Assembly: GCA_025758065.1 (NCBI GenBank)
Contig: CP107199.1
Location: 1,957,501-2,021,500, forward strand
Origin: Lachnospiraceae bacterium
GTDB taxonomy: Bacteria > Bacillota > Clostridia > Lachnospirales > Lachnospiraceae
Direction: 5' to 3'
DNA: 64,000 nucleotides
Shown: piece after piece, positions 55,010 through 63,670 of the stretch
Numbering within the stretch: the stretch's first letter is position 1
Layout of the letters: every line of letters starts with the position of its first letter
Notes under the pieces: model-generated
Told to the model about the DNA's origin: nothing
Database searches by the model: none
What the model saw: the letters and a program-made list of their open reading frames with translations, nothing else
Made by a program: the position numbers and the translations under genes

Positions 55010-56335
55010 TTATATACCCGAACGTTCCGCAATCTGCTTCATGCGTTTTGAACATTCTTTTATGATTTCTTCCTCATTCATCGTGAGAACATTCCGATCC
55101 CTCATAACAATTTTACCATTAATGACAGAATCCGTTACATCATGTTCTGCCGCACAATCTACAAGGGTATTTAACAGATTATGGGTAGGTGTCAGATGTG
55201 GTTGCATCAAATTGATTGTGATAAGGTCTGCCTTCTTTCCCTCTTCAATTGTTCCCAGTTCAGCTTCGTGCTGAAGTGCCCTAGCGCCTCCGACCGTGAC
55301 CATTTTCAACAAATCCTTTGCACAAATAATATCCGGGTCAAAAATAGGAATCCCCCAAAATGCCATTGTACCATAAAGCAAATGCTTCATTTCCGCAAAC
55401 AGACTAAGATTCGGTCTGGACGCGCCATCACACCCCAATCCCAGAGACATATTATTCTGCAAAATTCTCGGTGTCTTTGGAAAACCATGATTTGCGTAAT
55501 TAGCTCTCGGGCAATGGATCAGTTTTACATTTCTTTCTCCAAGCAAATCAATATCCCGCTCAGAAAGCACCACATTATGGGCAGTAAGCAGGTTAGGCCC
55601 CAATACTCCCATATCATCTAAGAATTCTGCCGGACGTTTTTGATAATGCTGAAGACAAAAACTCACCTCATCCTTGTGTTCGCACAGATGCGCATGAATA
55701 CCTGTTTTTAACCGTCTGGCTTCTTTCCCTATTTCACGAATCAATTCCGGCGAACATGTCATGACCTGCCGGATTGCAAACCAAATATCAACTCTTCCAT
55801 CACCGGTTCCCTGGTATTTATCATACAGCGCTTCTGTATGAAGAATATTCAATTCTGAACTTTCCTTCATGCAATCGGGGATTGCATCTCCTATATCCAT
55901 TGTTGACCGTGCAAGAGCTGCCCGCATCCCCGACTCGATTACTGCATTAGCCACATCTCCCATATGAGTTGAACCGGACTCAGCGAACGCTGTTGTTCCT
56001 GATTTAATCATTTCAAGACACGCCAGCTTTGCACTCCAGTAACAATCCTCCGGTGTCAGGCTGCTCTCATAAGGAACAAGAATCCTTGTCCAGACCATAG
56101 GATACTCATTAGCTGTCCTTCCGCGCAAAAGCTGCTGACATGTATGCGTATGCCCATCAACGAGCCCTGGCATTACTAATTTATTTTTTCCATTAAGTAC
56201 TTCTTTTGATTCATATCCATCATCTGTATCTGTAATCTTCACTATAAAAGAATCCTGAATTAAAATATCCTGCTCTTTCTTTATTGAAAAATCCGGCATC
56301 ATCACAGAACAGTTCTTTATAATTAAATCATACAT
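55010..56335 (-). CDS. Amidohydrolase of the TrzA/MtaD/SsnA group
   Basis: A 441-residue metal-dependent hydrolase, probably a deaminase or amidase. Motifs: PGLVDGHTHTCQQLLRG (H-x-H metal site), KTGIHAHLCEHKDE (third His), LTAHNVVLSERD (fourth His) and GLGCDGASRPN (metal Asp), followed by the C-terminal EGKKADLITI. Relatives deaminate methylthioadenosine, guanine-like rings or triazines; here the substrate is unknown. It is the last gene of the five-gene operon, 10 bases after the small membrane protein, with GGAG before its ATG. Confidence 0.85.
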   Translation of the reverse strand: MYDLIIKNCSVMMPDFSIKKEQDILIQDSFIVKITDTDDGYESKEVLNGKNKLVMPGLVDGHTHTCQQLLRGRTANEYPMVWTRILVPYESSLTPEDCYWSAKLACLEMIKSGTTAFAESGSTHMGDVANAVIESGMRAALARSTMDIGDAIPDCMKESSELNILHTEALYDKYQGTGDGRVDIWFAIRQVMTCSPELIREIGKEARRLKTGIHAHLCEHKDEVSFCLQHYQKRPAEFLDDMGVLGPNLLTAHNVVLSERDIDLLGERNVKLIHCPRANYANHGFPKTPRILQNNMSLGLGCDGASRPNLSLFAEMKHLLYGTMAFWGIPIFDPDIICAKDLLKMVTVGGARALQHEAELGTIEEGKKADLITINLMQPHLTPTHNLLNTLVDCAAEHDVTDSVINGKIVMRDRNVLTMNEEEIIKECSKRMKQIAERSGI

Positions 56336-56345
56336 CGCTTTTCTC

Positions 56346-56810
56346 CTATATATTTCCAGTTAATGACATTACCACCTGCGCAATCAACGCAGAGCCCAAA
56401 TATGTCCCCACAATAACGATCAATCCGACAATAATCAATTTCCACCCTGTCTTCGAAAAGGTCTTAATATCTTTCCCTAAAGAGATTCCGGCAAATGCCC
56501 CCAACGCTGTAGTCGGAGTTAAGAATTCAACCTTAGATGCAATACTGTATACGTCTTCTGCAATCGGAGATACCGGCGATGCCAAAAACATTGCCAACAC
56601 AGAAAGATAAAGGAAAATTGGGAGTTTAACAAAGTTGTTCATAAATTTTCCCAGACAAACACCTAGCCACGCGATTACGCATAATAAGCCGATACCTTTT
56701 ATAGAATCAATAATAGGAATCTTATATCCATATGAATTTGTTATACACATCAAAAACATTGCTATTATCAGCAAAACTGCTTCTCTCAAAAAGTCAACCT
56801 TATATTTCAT
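56346..56810 (-). CDS. Small polytopic membrane protein, partner of DUF3100
   Basis: A 154-residue protein with about five hydrophobic segments (AVLLIIAMFLMCITNSYGY; GLLCVIAWLGVCLG; LPIFLYLSVLAMFLA; LIIVGLIVIVGTYLG). It starts at 56810 inside the end of the DUF3100 gene (11-base overlap) with GGAG upstream, so production of the two is coupled. They may form one transporter or exporter. I do not recognise a characterised homologue. Confidence 0.7.
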   Translation of the reverse strand: MKYKVDFLREAVLLIIAMFLMCITNSYGYKIPIIDSIKGIGLLCVIAWLGVCLGKFMNNFVKLPIFLYLSVLAMFLASPVSPIAEDVYSIASKVEFLTPTTALGAFAGISLGKDIKTFSKTGWKLIIVGLIVIVGTYLGSALIAQVVMSLTGNI

Positions 56811-57648
56811 TTTTCTCCTCCTCTGCCAGTACTTCACTTTTTTCATGTCTCAGTTTTGCAAAAAAAGGCTCCCACTTTTTATATAAAAACCGTGTTAATG
56901 GGATTCCTATGAATACTCCCATAAAAATACCATCTGCTCCTGTCAACATATCACTCGCTCCCGCCAGCACTCCCATCTGTTCCGCATATTCCGGATAAAA
57001 AGTTGAAAGAGTTCCTGTCATTGCTGCCATCATGCTAGAACTTCCTACACCGGCTGCCATTCCAAGAGCCAGCGGATGAAAAATATCAAGAGATGCAATA
57101 ATACTCACCATAAGGCTTGCAAATATAGTTCCCACAACCGCCCCCGTTATATAAACAGCAAAGGTTCCTCTTGTTTCTGAAGCTTCCGCACCAAATACAT
57201 CCGTAGTCAATCCCAAATTCACATCTCTGTTGATTGAATAGCAGGCTCCAATGGCTTCTTTTTTCAATCCCAAAAGCAGTGCAACAGGAAGTGTAAGAAA
57301 AATTGTCCCTAGATTTCCAAATTCCTGTAAAATTAACGCCGGTCCCAATTCAATCAGTTTACTAAGATTATGTCCTGCTCCCACCCCCATCTTTACCATA
57401 TAGGGAGCCATTACTACCATAACCATGCTTCCTGCAAATTTACACTGTTCCTCTGTGACCACTTTAAAAATATCAGGGCCGAATAAGCACCCTAAAATAA
57501 TTGCAAAAATAAGGGGAAACATAGAAACTTTTCCAAAGGGCAACGTAATTGAAAACGGTCCAATAGAGTCCGCAATTAACATCAACCCAACCGCAATTAA
57601 AAATACCTTCCAGTTTTTCTTTAAATCACTTGTCAATTTAGAAATCAT
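56800..57648 (-). CDS. DUF3100-family membrane protein
   Basis: A 282-residue polytopic protein with about eight hydrophobic segments and glycine-rich loops (LALGMAAGVGSSSMMAAMTG; DMLTGADGIFMGVFIGIPL), as in DUF3100. It is preceded by AGGAGG. The family is found beside amidohydrolases and aminotransferases but has no proven role; substrate transport is the obvious guess. It follows the YheO-like regulator by 24 bases. Confidence 0.78.
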   Translation of the reverse strand: MISKLTSDLKKNWKVFLIAVGLMLIADSIGPFSITLPFGKVSMFPLIFAIILGCLFGPDIFKVVTEEQCKFAGSMVMVVMAPYMVKMGVGAGHNLSKLIELGPALILQEFGNLGTIFLTLPVALLLGLKKEAIGACYSINRDVNLGLTTDVFGAEASETRGTFAVYITGAVVGTIFASLMVSIIASLDIFHPLALGMAAGVGSSSMMAAMTGTLSTFYPEYAEQMGVLAGASDMLTGADGIFMGVFIGIPLTRFLYKKWEPFFAKLRHEKSEVLAEEEKNEI

Positions 57649-57672
57649 ACTTTCGCCTCCTCGTATATAACA

Positions 57673-58293
57673 TTATTTTCTTGCCAAGTCTAAATAGTTA
57701 TAAAGTGTACATTTTGCAATATCCAGTAATTCACATATTCTCTGAGTTGATTTAGAAATCAGGAAAATCCCCCGATCATCCAGGTATTTAATAAATCTCT
57801 GCTTATCGCTTTTATCCATTGATGCATAGCTTTTTCCTATCATAAGCTGTGCATCTTTGATGCTATCTTCCAAAAGTTTATTCACATCCCGCACAATCAC
57901 ATCCGATTCTCTGCCTGACTGATTTTTTTCCCGAAGATATTTTTCAAACTGCCACATCTGCGTCACATCTTCATTAATTGCCAACGCATAAACAGGACGT
58001 CCAGATTCATCCCTTAAGAATAATGTAGATGACTTTAATACCTTACCGTCATCGGTATAATTGATATAGTTATATTTACTTCCATTTTTTACTGTTCCTC
58101 TAACCACCTCCAATCCTAGATTATCACCGCCGTCTCCAACGGTTCTGCCTGTAACCTCTCCGTTGCGGATATCTATAATTGTTTTCTCGTAGTCCGCTTC
58201 GAGATTATGCAAAACCAGTTCAACATCTTTTCCAAAATGTGCCTCCATCATATCCATAATCGACCCCAGCCATTTTGTTTTATTCTCATCCAC
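57673..58293 (-). CDS. YheO/DauR-like transcriptional regulator (PAS plus HTH)
   Basis: A 206-residue regulator. The N-terminal PAS-like YheO domain (residues 1-125: ELVLHNLEADYEKTIIDIRNGEVTGR; YTDDGKVLKSSTLFLRDESGRPVYALAINED) presumably binds a small ligand. The C-terminal HTH_22 (residues 165-206: YLDDRGIFLISKSTQRICEL, CTLYNYLDLAR) binds DNA. DauR, a relative, controls D-arginine utilisation in Pseudomonas. The start is GTG at 58293 with GGAG upstream. It is encoded inside the operon that it probably controls. Confidence 0.85.
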   Translation of the reverse strand: MDENKTKWLGSIMDMMEAHFGKDVELVLHNLEADYEKTIIDIRNGEVTGRTVGDGGDNLGLEVVRGTVKNGSKYNYINYTDDGKVLKSSTLFLRDESGRPVYALAINEDVTQMWQFEKYLREKNQSGRESDVIVRDVNKLLEDSIKDAQLMIGKSYASMDKSDKQRFIKYLDDRGIFLISKSTQRICELLDIAKCTLYNYLDLARK

Positions 58294-58314
58294 TCTTGTT
58301 TCTCCACTTCCTCT

Positions 58315-59475
58315 TTATATTTTTTGGCAAAACCTATCCATTCTTTCAGCTCCTGCTTTCAGCTTTTCCATTGCGTTCGCATAACATAACCTAACGTATC
58401 CATCTCCCTCCTTTCCAAAGCCAATTCCAGGCGCCAGAGCGACACCTGTTTCTTTTAAAAGCCTCTGGCAGAATTCCATTGAAGTCAACCCTGTCTCTTT
58501 TATACTAATGAAGGCATAAAAAGCGCCTTTGGGCGGTCTGCACTGAATATCTTTTATTGTATTTACAGCCTCTGTTATAAACTTCCTTCTCTTGTCATAT
58601 TCATCCAACATATAAGAAACAAAATTCCCTTTTCCTGCCAGCGCTTCCACCGCACCGTATTGCGCAAACGTATTCGTGCAAGAGCTGTAAAATTCATGCA
58701 GCTTTGTAATCCGCTCAATTAAATATGGATTTCCTATCCCATATCCCAGCCTCCATCCCGTCATTGCAAATGTTTTTGAAAGACTTCCTATGGTAATTAC
58801 ACGATTTTTATACTTTTGCTCAGATGCAATGCTAAAATGTTCTACATCGTCATACACAAATCTATGATAAACCTCATCTGCAATTAAAAACAAATCATAT
58901 TTTACAGCCAACTCGGCAATTTTTATCTGCTCTTCCCGCGGTATTACCGCTCCTGTTGGATTTTGAGGCGTATTCATAATAATCAGCTTTGTTTTTTCGC
59001 TTATCTTTTTCTCTATATCTTCCGCCTTCAACACAAATTCATTTTTTTCCTTCAGCTCAACCGATATAACCGTTCCTCCGCAGACATCAATCTGTCCGAT
59101 AACTGTGGGCCACATGGGTGTCTGTATAATTACCTCGTCCCCTTTTTCTATTAAGGCTCGTATCACAAGTGAAAGTACCTCTGTTGCACCTGCTCCTATA
59201 AAGATTTCTCTTTCCGGATCTGCTGTTATATTACAATAACGGTTAATATAGGTGCTCACCGCTTCTCTCAATTCATAGATTCCCGCATTATGTGTATAAT
59301 GCGTTTTATTCAACTTCAACGCTTCGACCGCCGCGTTCTTTATTTCATCCGGTGTATCAAAATCAGGTTCGCCCAGCGTAAAATCCAACAAATTTTCTGT
59401 TTGGCTGGCTAAATCATACATTTCTCTTACTGGCGATGCTTTCAATTCTGATACTACTTTTGATAATTGCCGCAT
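58315..59475 (-). CDS. Class I/II PLP-dependent aminotransferase
   Basis: A 386-residue fold-type I aminotransferase. It has LDFTLGEPDFDTP, HYTHNAGIYELREAVS, IGAGATEVLSLVIRALIEKGDEV, the NTPQNPTGAV loop, the PLP Lys in TIGSLSKTFAMTGWRLGY, and the arginine that binds carboxylate in DGYVRLCYAN. The AspC/PatA-like group acts on aspartate, aromatic or other amino acids. It leads the minus-strand operon, 21 bases before the regulator gene, and is divergent from the racemase gene. Confidence 0.9.
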   Translation of the reverse strand: MRQLSKVVSELKASPVREMYDLASQTENLLDFTLGEPDFDTPDEIKNAAVEALKLNKTHYTHNAGIYELREAVSTYINRYCNITADPEREIFIGAGATEVLSLVIRALIEKGDEVIIQTPMWPTVIGQIDVCGGTVISVELKEKNEFVLKAEDIEKKISEKTKLIIMNTPQNPTGAVIPREEQIKIAELAVKYDLFLIADEVYHRFVYDDVEHFSIASEQKYKNRVITIGSLSKTFAMTGWRLGYGIGNPYLIERITKLHEFYSSCTNTFAQYGAVEALAGKGNFVSYMLDEYDKRRKFITEAVNTIKDIQCRPPKGAFYAFISIKETGLTSMEFCQRLLKETGVALAPGIGFGKEGDGYVRLCYANAMEKLKAGAERMDRFCQKI

Positions 59476-59639
59476 ATCCCTTTTTCCTTTATGTATTTTG
59501 TATGTTTTGCATAATTTTTCTAACTATTTATTTGAAAATAGCACAAACATTTCTAACAGTCAATACTTTTTTTGCTTTTTATGTCACAATTTTATAATAA
59601 TTTTATTTTGTTTTTATTCAGAAAATCATACATATTGTA

Positions 59640-59667
59640 TTGATTTATATTTTTTTTCTGCTATACT
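59640..59667 (+). promoter_or_regulatory. Candidate promoter of the racemase gene
   Basis: TTGATT (59640-59645) and TATACT (59662-59667) are 16 bases apart in a very AT-rich divergent region (59476-59725). The gap probably also holds the minus-strand operon promoter and the YheO-like operator, neither of which I can point to. Confidence 0.45.
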
Positions 59668-59725
59668 ATACTTACCAGCCATTTTTCTTATTCATTTTTC
59701 TCCTTCCTACAAAAAGGAGTATTAT

Positions 59726-60877
59726 ATGGACATCTACAGATCACGTATTGAAATTAATTTGTTTTATCTTGCTAATAATATCCATATTTTAAAAAAAAGA
59801 TTGAACCATCAAACAAAATTCATGGCTGTGGTTAAAGCCAACGCATATGGACATGGAATTGAAGAATGTGTCAGAGCATGTGATTTTCTGGTTGACTACT
59901 ACGGAGTTGCAACTCTGGAAGAAGGAATGCGTATTCGAGCTGCCGGTTCACAAAAGGATATTCTGATTTTCGGTAGCATTCACCCTTCCCAACTTCCTAT
60001 TGTAATTAAAGAACATCTGACCTTAAATCTTCACTCCACCTCCTATGCCCAGTTGCTCTGTGAAGAATTAACTAGACTCAATCAGCCAGCCGATTTTCAT
60101 ATTGAAATTGATACAGGGCTCAGCCGCACTGGAATTCGATTTTCAGATGAGAATGCAAGTACTTTTTCATATATTGAATCTCTTTACCATGAAAATCTGT
60201 TTCACATTACTGGCATTTATACGCACTTTGCCTGTTCTGAATCACAAAATGAAGAGGATATTGCATTTACACGGCGGCAATTCCAAATTTTTCAGTATCT
60301 TCTCTGCCGTTTAAAAGAAAAAGGGATTCATCCTGGCATTGCTCACTGTTCTAATAGTGGTGCCTTTATATATTATCCGGATTTTCAGTTGGATATGGTA
60401 CGATTGGGAATGCTGATTTATGGTCAATTCAGCGACAATTACCTCAGAAAGAGGCTTGGATTGAAACCCGTCATAAAATGGACAGCCGCCATTGTAGACA
60501 TTAAACATCTGGAAATAGGTGATACCGTCAGCTATAACCGAACGTTCGTTGCTAGACGTCCCACTGATATTGCAATTATTTCCACAGGATATGCTGATGG
60601 GTATAAACGCAGCAACTCAAATCATTCCCACGTCTTAATCCATGATTTTATGGTACCCGTAATCGGCCTAATCTGCATGGATTTTATGGTGGCTGATATT
60701 ACCGATCTGCCAGACAAAGAAAATCTGACTTATGCCACATTATTAGGAGAAGAAAATCAGAATTGTATTTCCGTAAATGAACTATCGTTCCTTACTGTAA
60801 ACGGTGATGTCACTGCTTCCATTTCAAACAGAGTGCAGCGGATATATTTGAGAAATAGAGATGAACATGCGATTTGA
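59726..60877 (+). CDS. alr: Alanine racemase-like PLP enzyme
   Basis: A 383-residue fold-type III PLP enzyme. The PLP Lys37 is in AVVKANAYGHG, then HIEIDTGLSRTGIRF, THFACSE, HCSNSGAFIYYPDF with MVRLGMLIYG, and the catalytic Tyr in ISTGYADGYKRSNSNH. Length and order agree with alanine racemase. The ATG at 59726 has AAAAGGAG; the frame is open far upstream without an SD. Placement opposite a DauR-like regulated operon hints that it may convert a D- or L-amino acid for catabolism rather than for cell wall, but another racemase could exist elsewhere in the genome. Confidence 0.87.
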   Translation: MDIYRSRIEINLFYLANNIHILKKRLNHQTKFMAVVKANAYGHGIEECVRACDFLVDYYGVATLEEGMRIRAAGSQKDILIFGSIHPSQLPIVIKEHLTLNLHSTSYAQLLCEELTRLNQPADFHIEIDTGLSRTGIRFSDENASTFSYIESLYHENLFHITGIYTHFACSESQNEEDIAFTRRQFQIFQYLLCRLKEKGIHPGIAHCSNSGAFIYYPDFQLDMVRLGMLIYGQFSDNYLRKRLGLKPVIKWTAAIVDIKHLEIGDTVSYNRTFVARRPTDIAIISTGYADGYKRSNSNHSHVLIHDFMVPVIGLICMDFMVADITDLPDKENLTYATLLGEENQNCISVNELSFLTVNGDVTASISNRVQRIYLRNRDEHAI

Positions 60878-60962
60878 ATTAAAATGCTATCTGTTTATGA
60901 TTCTTGGTTCTGCTGCATATGCATCATCCCTTGCTTTTTTCCTTGTTCCAAATCATCAATGT
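60861..60962 (+). pseudogene. YitT-family gene fragment (N-terminal 34 codons)
   Basis: The frame begins inside the end of alr and gives CYLFMILGSAAYASSLAFFL then VPNH, which is the usual opening of YitT/DUF161 membrane proteins (first membrane segment ending in FLVPN). It is cut off at 60962 by an inverted-repeat element, and no continuation is seen beyond it. Confidence 0.65.
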
Positions 60963-61171
60963 CATGATGTTGGGGTCAAAAGGTATTTTGACCCCTCTGA
61001 TACCGAATTGCTACGTGCTTTGCACTCTCGCAATTCTAAAAACATTCGTAATCTGCTCATTTTTCTTCAAAAAATGGCTTCTTACTCATGTTTTTGGCGT
61101 GTCCCAAGGTCAAAAATCCTCCTGCAAGCAAGCTTGCATCGGATTTATGACCTTTTGACCCTGGTATCATG
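60963..61171. mobile_element. Second inverted-repeat element (about 209 bp), distinct family
   Basis: The left end CATGATGTTGGGGTCAAAAG and the reverse complement of the right end CATGATACCAGGGTCAAAAG match over most of 22 bases. Just inside the left end GGGGTCAAAA/TTTTGACCCC makes a perfect stem. No credible ORF is inside. It lies at the breakpoint of the YitT fragment. Confidence 0.55.
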
Positions 61172-61399
61172 TCATTTAGTTAAGCATAGGACATTCAAAT
61201 TGCTGGCTAAGTCGTGTTTCGTACAACGAAACATATGTTAAGTATGGTTCTGGTAAGCGTATCACCAAATTGTCTGAAAATAACGTGGTAGTGATAATGA
61301 ACGAATCGGAAATATTCGTGAATTATCCAGAACATGTATTGCTACATCTACCCTGTTTTATTGCTGAACAACACAAATAGACAGATTGATTATCTGCCT

Positions 61400-62270
61400 G
61401 AATAGAAGTATAATGGTGATGAGATTTAAGCCGCTCGATACATGAAATCCCTATTTCTCTTTGGACGGAGATTGATAGGATATTTACGGTTGCTTCTGAC
61501 TGGTGTCAGAAACTTTTGTATGAGAAGCATAGTCTCAATTTCGTCACCGCCATGCTTCAGATATGCTCTGCATATATTGACTGCGGTGGCGAAATTTATT
61601 TTGTAAATATGTTTCGTGTTGTCCCGTGTTTTTACAACATCATGATGCCGGAATCCTTCCGAAATTTCATGGAATCACGGTGCATGACTGCTGGGGTTCC
61701 TATTGGAAGTACTCAGACTGCCCTCATGCTATCTGCTGCGCCCATTTACTGCGTGAACTGAATGGCATAGAAGGAAAACATTCGGAACAAACCTGGGTAA
61801 AGGAGTTCAAAAACCTTCTTCTTGAAATGAAGAAAGTGAAGGATAAAGCTGTAGCACAGGAAAAAGAAGCTGTCAGCTATTATTATCTTCATAAATTTGA
61901 TAAACGGTATGATGAAATCATCCAACAAGCTTATGAAGAGAATCCATTACCGGAATCCACAAGTCAAAAGCGTGGTCGTAAGAAAAAGACCAAAGTATTA
62001 AATTTAGTCGGTAGGCTAGAGAATTACAAGGAGTCAGTCTGCCTATTTATAAAGAATCTCAGTGTTCCGTTTGATAACAACCAGGCTGAGCGAGACCTCG
62101 GAATGATAAAAGTAAAAACTAAAGTGTCCGGTTGTTTTCGGAGTGAAGAGGGAGCACAGGAATATCTTACAATCATGAGCTATATCGGGACTGCTCATAA
62201 GCATGAAATTAATGCCTATACAGCAATCCGTGAAGTTCTATCTGGGAACTCTGATATCATTTTCAACTAA
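61400..62270 (+). pseudogene. IS66-family transposase remnant
   Basis: From 61626 to 62270 the frame encodes the C-terminal half of an IS66 transposase: FHGITVHDCWGSYWKYSDCP, ICCAHLLRELNGIEG, and NNQAERDLGMIKVKTKVSGCFRSEEGAQEYLTIMSYIGTAHKH with the catalytic Glu in QAERDLGM. Related sequence upstream (61453-61620: ISLWTEIDRIFTVASDWCQK) is in another frame, so at least one frameshift lies near 61620, and the N-terminal part is lost. The stretch 61172-61400 shows only degraded sequence with stops. Confidence 0.85.
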
Positions 62271-62414
62271 GTGGGTTCTGAACAGTTACGTGAAAACGAT
62301 CTTGGAAATCTTCAATGCTTAAAACCCAAAACAAAAGCAGAGAGGATTTCTGAAAAAGCATATCACAAAGAAGATTCCTCTCATGCATACTCAGACAACA
62401 AGGAGGAACCGTAT

Positions 62415-63454
62415 ATGGCAGATATCAGCACAGAACAGAGTTATGGAATAATGACAGAAATTCCAGGTGTGGCAAGAAATTACAAAGACAGAGTATTCCG
62501 CATGGTTTTTAAAGAGAAAAAAGCACTGCTGGCTCTTTATAATGCAATGAACGGAACGGTGTATGAGGATGAAGATGCATTGACAGTGACTACACTAGTA
62601 CATCGTTTTCGAAATAACTATACCACTCACTTGTCTGCGAATCTGATTGCACAGATCTAAAAGCCTCAGCGTAGCCCACTACGTCTGCGTTTTTAGACCT
62701 GCACCCTCAAATCCGCATCCTACGTGATTAGTACAGTTATTTACGAAACGATGTACTAGAAAATGCGATCTACATGGAAATGAAAAATGATGTGTCTTTT
62801 GTATTGTATGATCAGCTGTTGCTTTACGAACATCAGTCTACAAAAAATCCCAATATCCCTCTGCGCAACCTTTTCTATGTATCAGATGTGTATTCAGCTC
62901 TTACAAGGGAAGATTTTCTTTATGGTGGCATCCCAGTAAAGATACCAGAACCTAAATTTGTGGTATTTTATAATGGAGTAGAGTCCATGGAAGAGCGGGA
63001 AGTGCTGAAACTTTCTGGGTTGTACCAGAAAACATCAGAACATGCAGCTTTGGAATTGGAAACAGTAGTGCTGAACATAAATATCGGTTATAACAGAGAA
63101 TTGATGGAACGTTGCAAGGAACTTCATGACTATGCAGAATTTGTAGGCCGGGTAAGAGAAAATCTCAAATCGAAGAATCCACTGCTTCATGCTGTAAATG
63201 AAGCGGTAGAGTACTGTATACGAAATGATATCCTTGCGGAATTTTTAAAGAAAAATCGGTCGGAGGTTATTAAAATGAGTATTTATGAGTACGATGCGGA
63301 AAAAGTACAGAGGCAATTCAGGGAACAGTGGAAACAGATGGGATTGGAGGAAGGCCGCGCAGAAGGCCGACAGACAGGCATTAAAATTTTTGCCTATATT
63401 TTGCAGTTGAGCATGCTTTCTTGGAGTTTTTCCTGCATCTGCCGCTGCGGCTGA
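62415..63454 (+). pseudogene. Rpn/PD-(D/E)XK transposase-nuclease family gene, split by a MITE
   Basis: The 5' part (62415-62597) encodes MADISTEQSYGIMTEI, VARNYKDRVFRMVFKEKKALLALYNAMNGT and EDALTVTTL; the 3' part (from 62759) continues ENAIYMEMKNDVSF, YEHQSTKNPNIPLR and EYCIRNDILAEFL. Removing 62598-62758 restores one frame. Family members (Rpn, formerly putative transposase YhgA-like) promote RecA-independent recombination. AGGAGG precedes the ATG. The last 25 residues (after GRQTGIKIFA) depart from the usual tail, so the 3' end may be frameshifted as well. Confidence 0.85.
62598..62756. mobile_element. MITE-like element, copy 2 (159 bp), inserted in the Rpn gene
   Basis: The ends are GTACATCGTTTTCGAAATA and its near reverse complement, ATTTACGAAACGATGTAC at the right. 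TA occurs directly at both sides (62596-62597 and 62757-62758); taking out the element and one TA restores the coding frame CTA GAA AAT. This gives the exact borders and a 2-bp TA target duplication for the family seen also at 2023-2183, 39596-39659 and 50406-50431. Confidence 0.9.
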
Positions 63455-63519
63455 TTTTTTGTTAGTTGTATACGGATTTCAGAGGCAAACGCAACGTTAA
63501 CTTCCTTGGAATTTTAGCA

Positions 63520-63580
63520 CAACTGACAAAAAATGTTCCTACAAAATCAAAACAGAAAGATTTAGAGAGAACATTAAGGT
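63520..63580 (+). repeat. Short dispersed repeat, copy near the Rpn remnant
   Basis: This stretch (CAACTGACAAAAAATGTTCC to GAGAGAACATTAAGG) resembles 9877-9937 over about 61 bases. Here it stands before a hairpin and no gene start. Confidence 0.55.
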
Positions 63581-63583
63581 AAA

Positions 63584-63657
63584 AACATCCCCCATCTGTG
63601 GTCTGCGGATGGAGGATGTTGTAAGGTGTTTGTTTAAAACCGCCGTTGGCGGTTTTT
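63584..63657 (+). terminator. Two successive hairpins, the second terminator-like
   Basis: AACATCC...GGATGTT (63584-63620) is followed by AAAACCGCC-gtt-GGCGGTTTTT (63637-63657). The latter is a good terminator for the peptidase gene on the minus strand (A-rich side) and for plus-strand transcripts (T-rich side). Confidence 0.65.
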
Positions 63658-63670
63658 GTTTTATCAATAT

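Noticed and set aside
61516..61761. 81-codon frame before the IS66 fragment as an independent gene
   Set aside because: It reads as the frameshifted upstream part of the same transposase.
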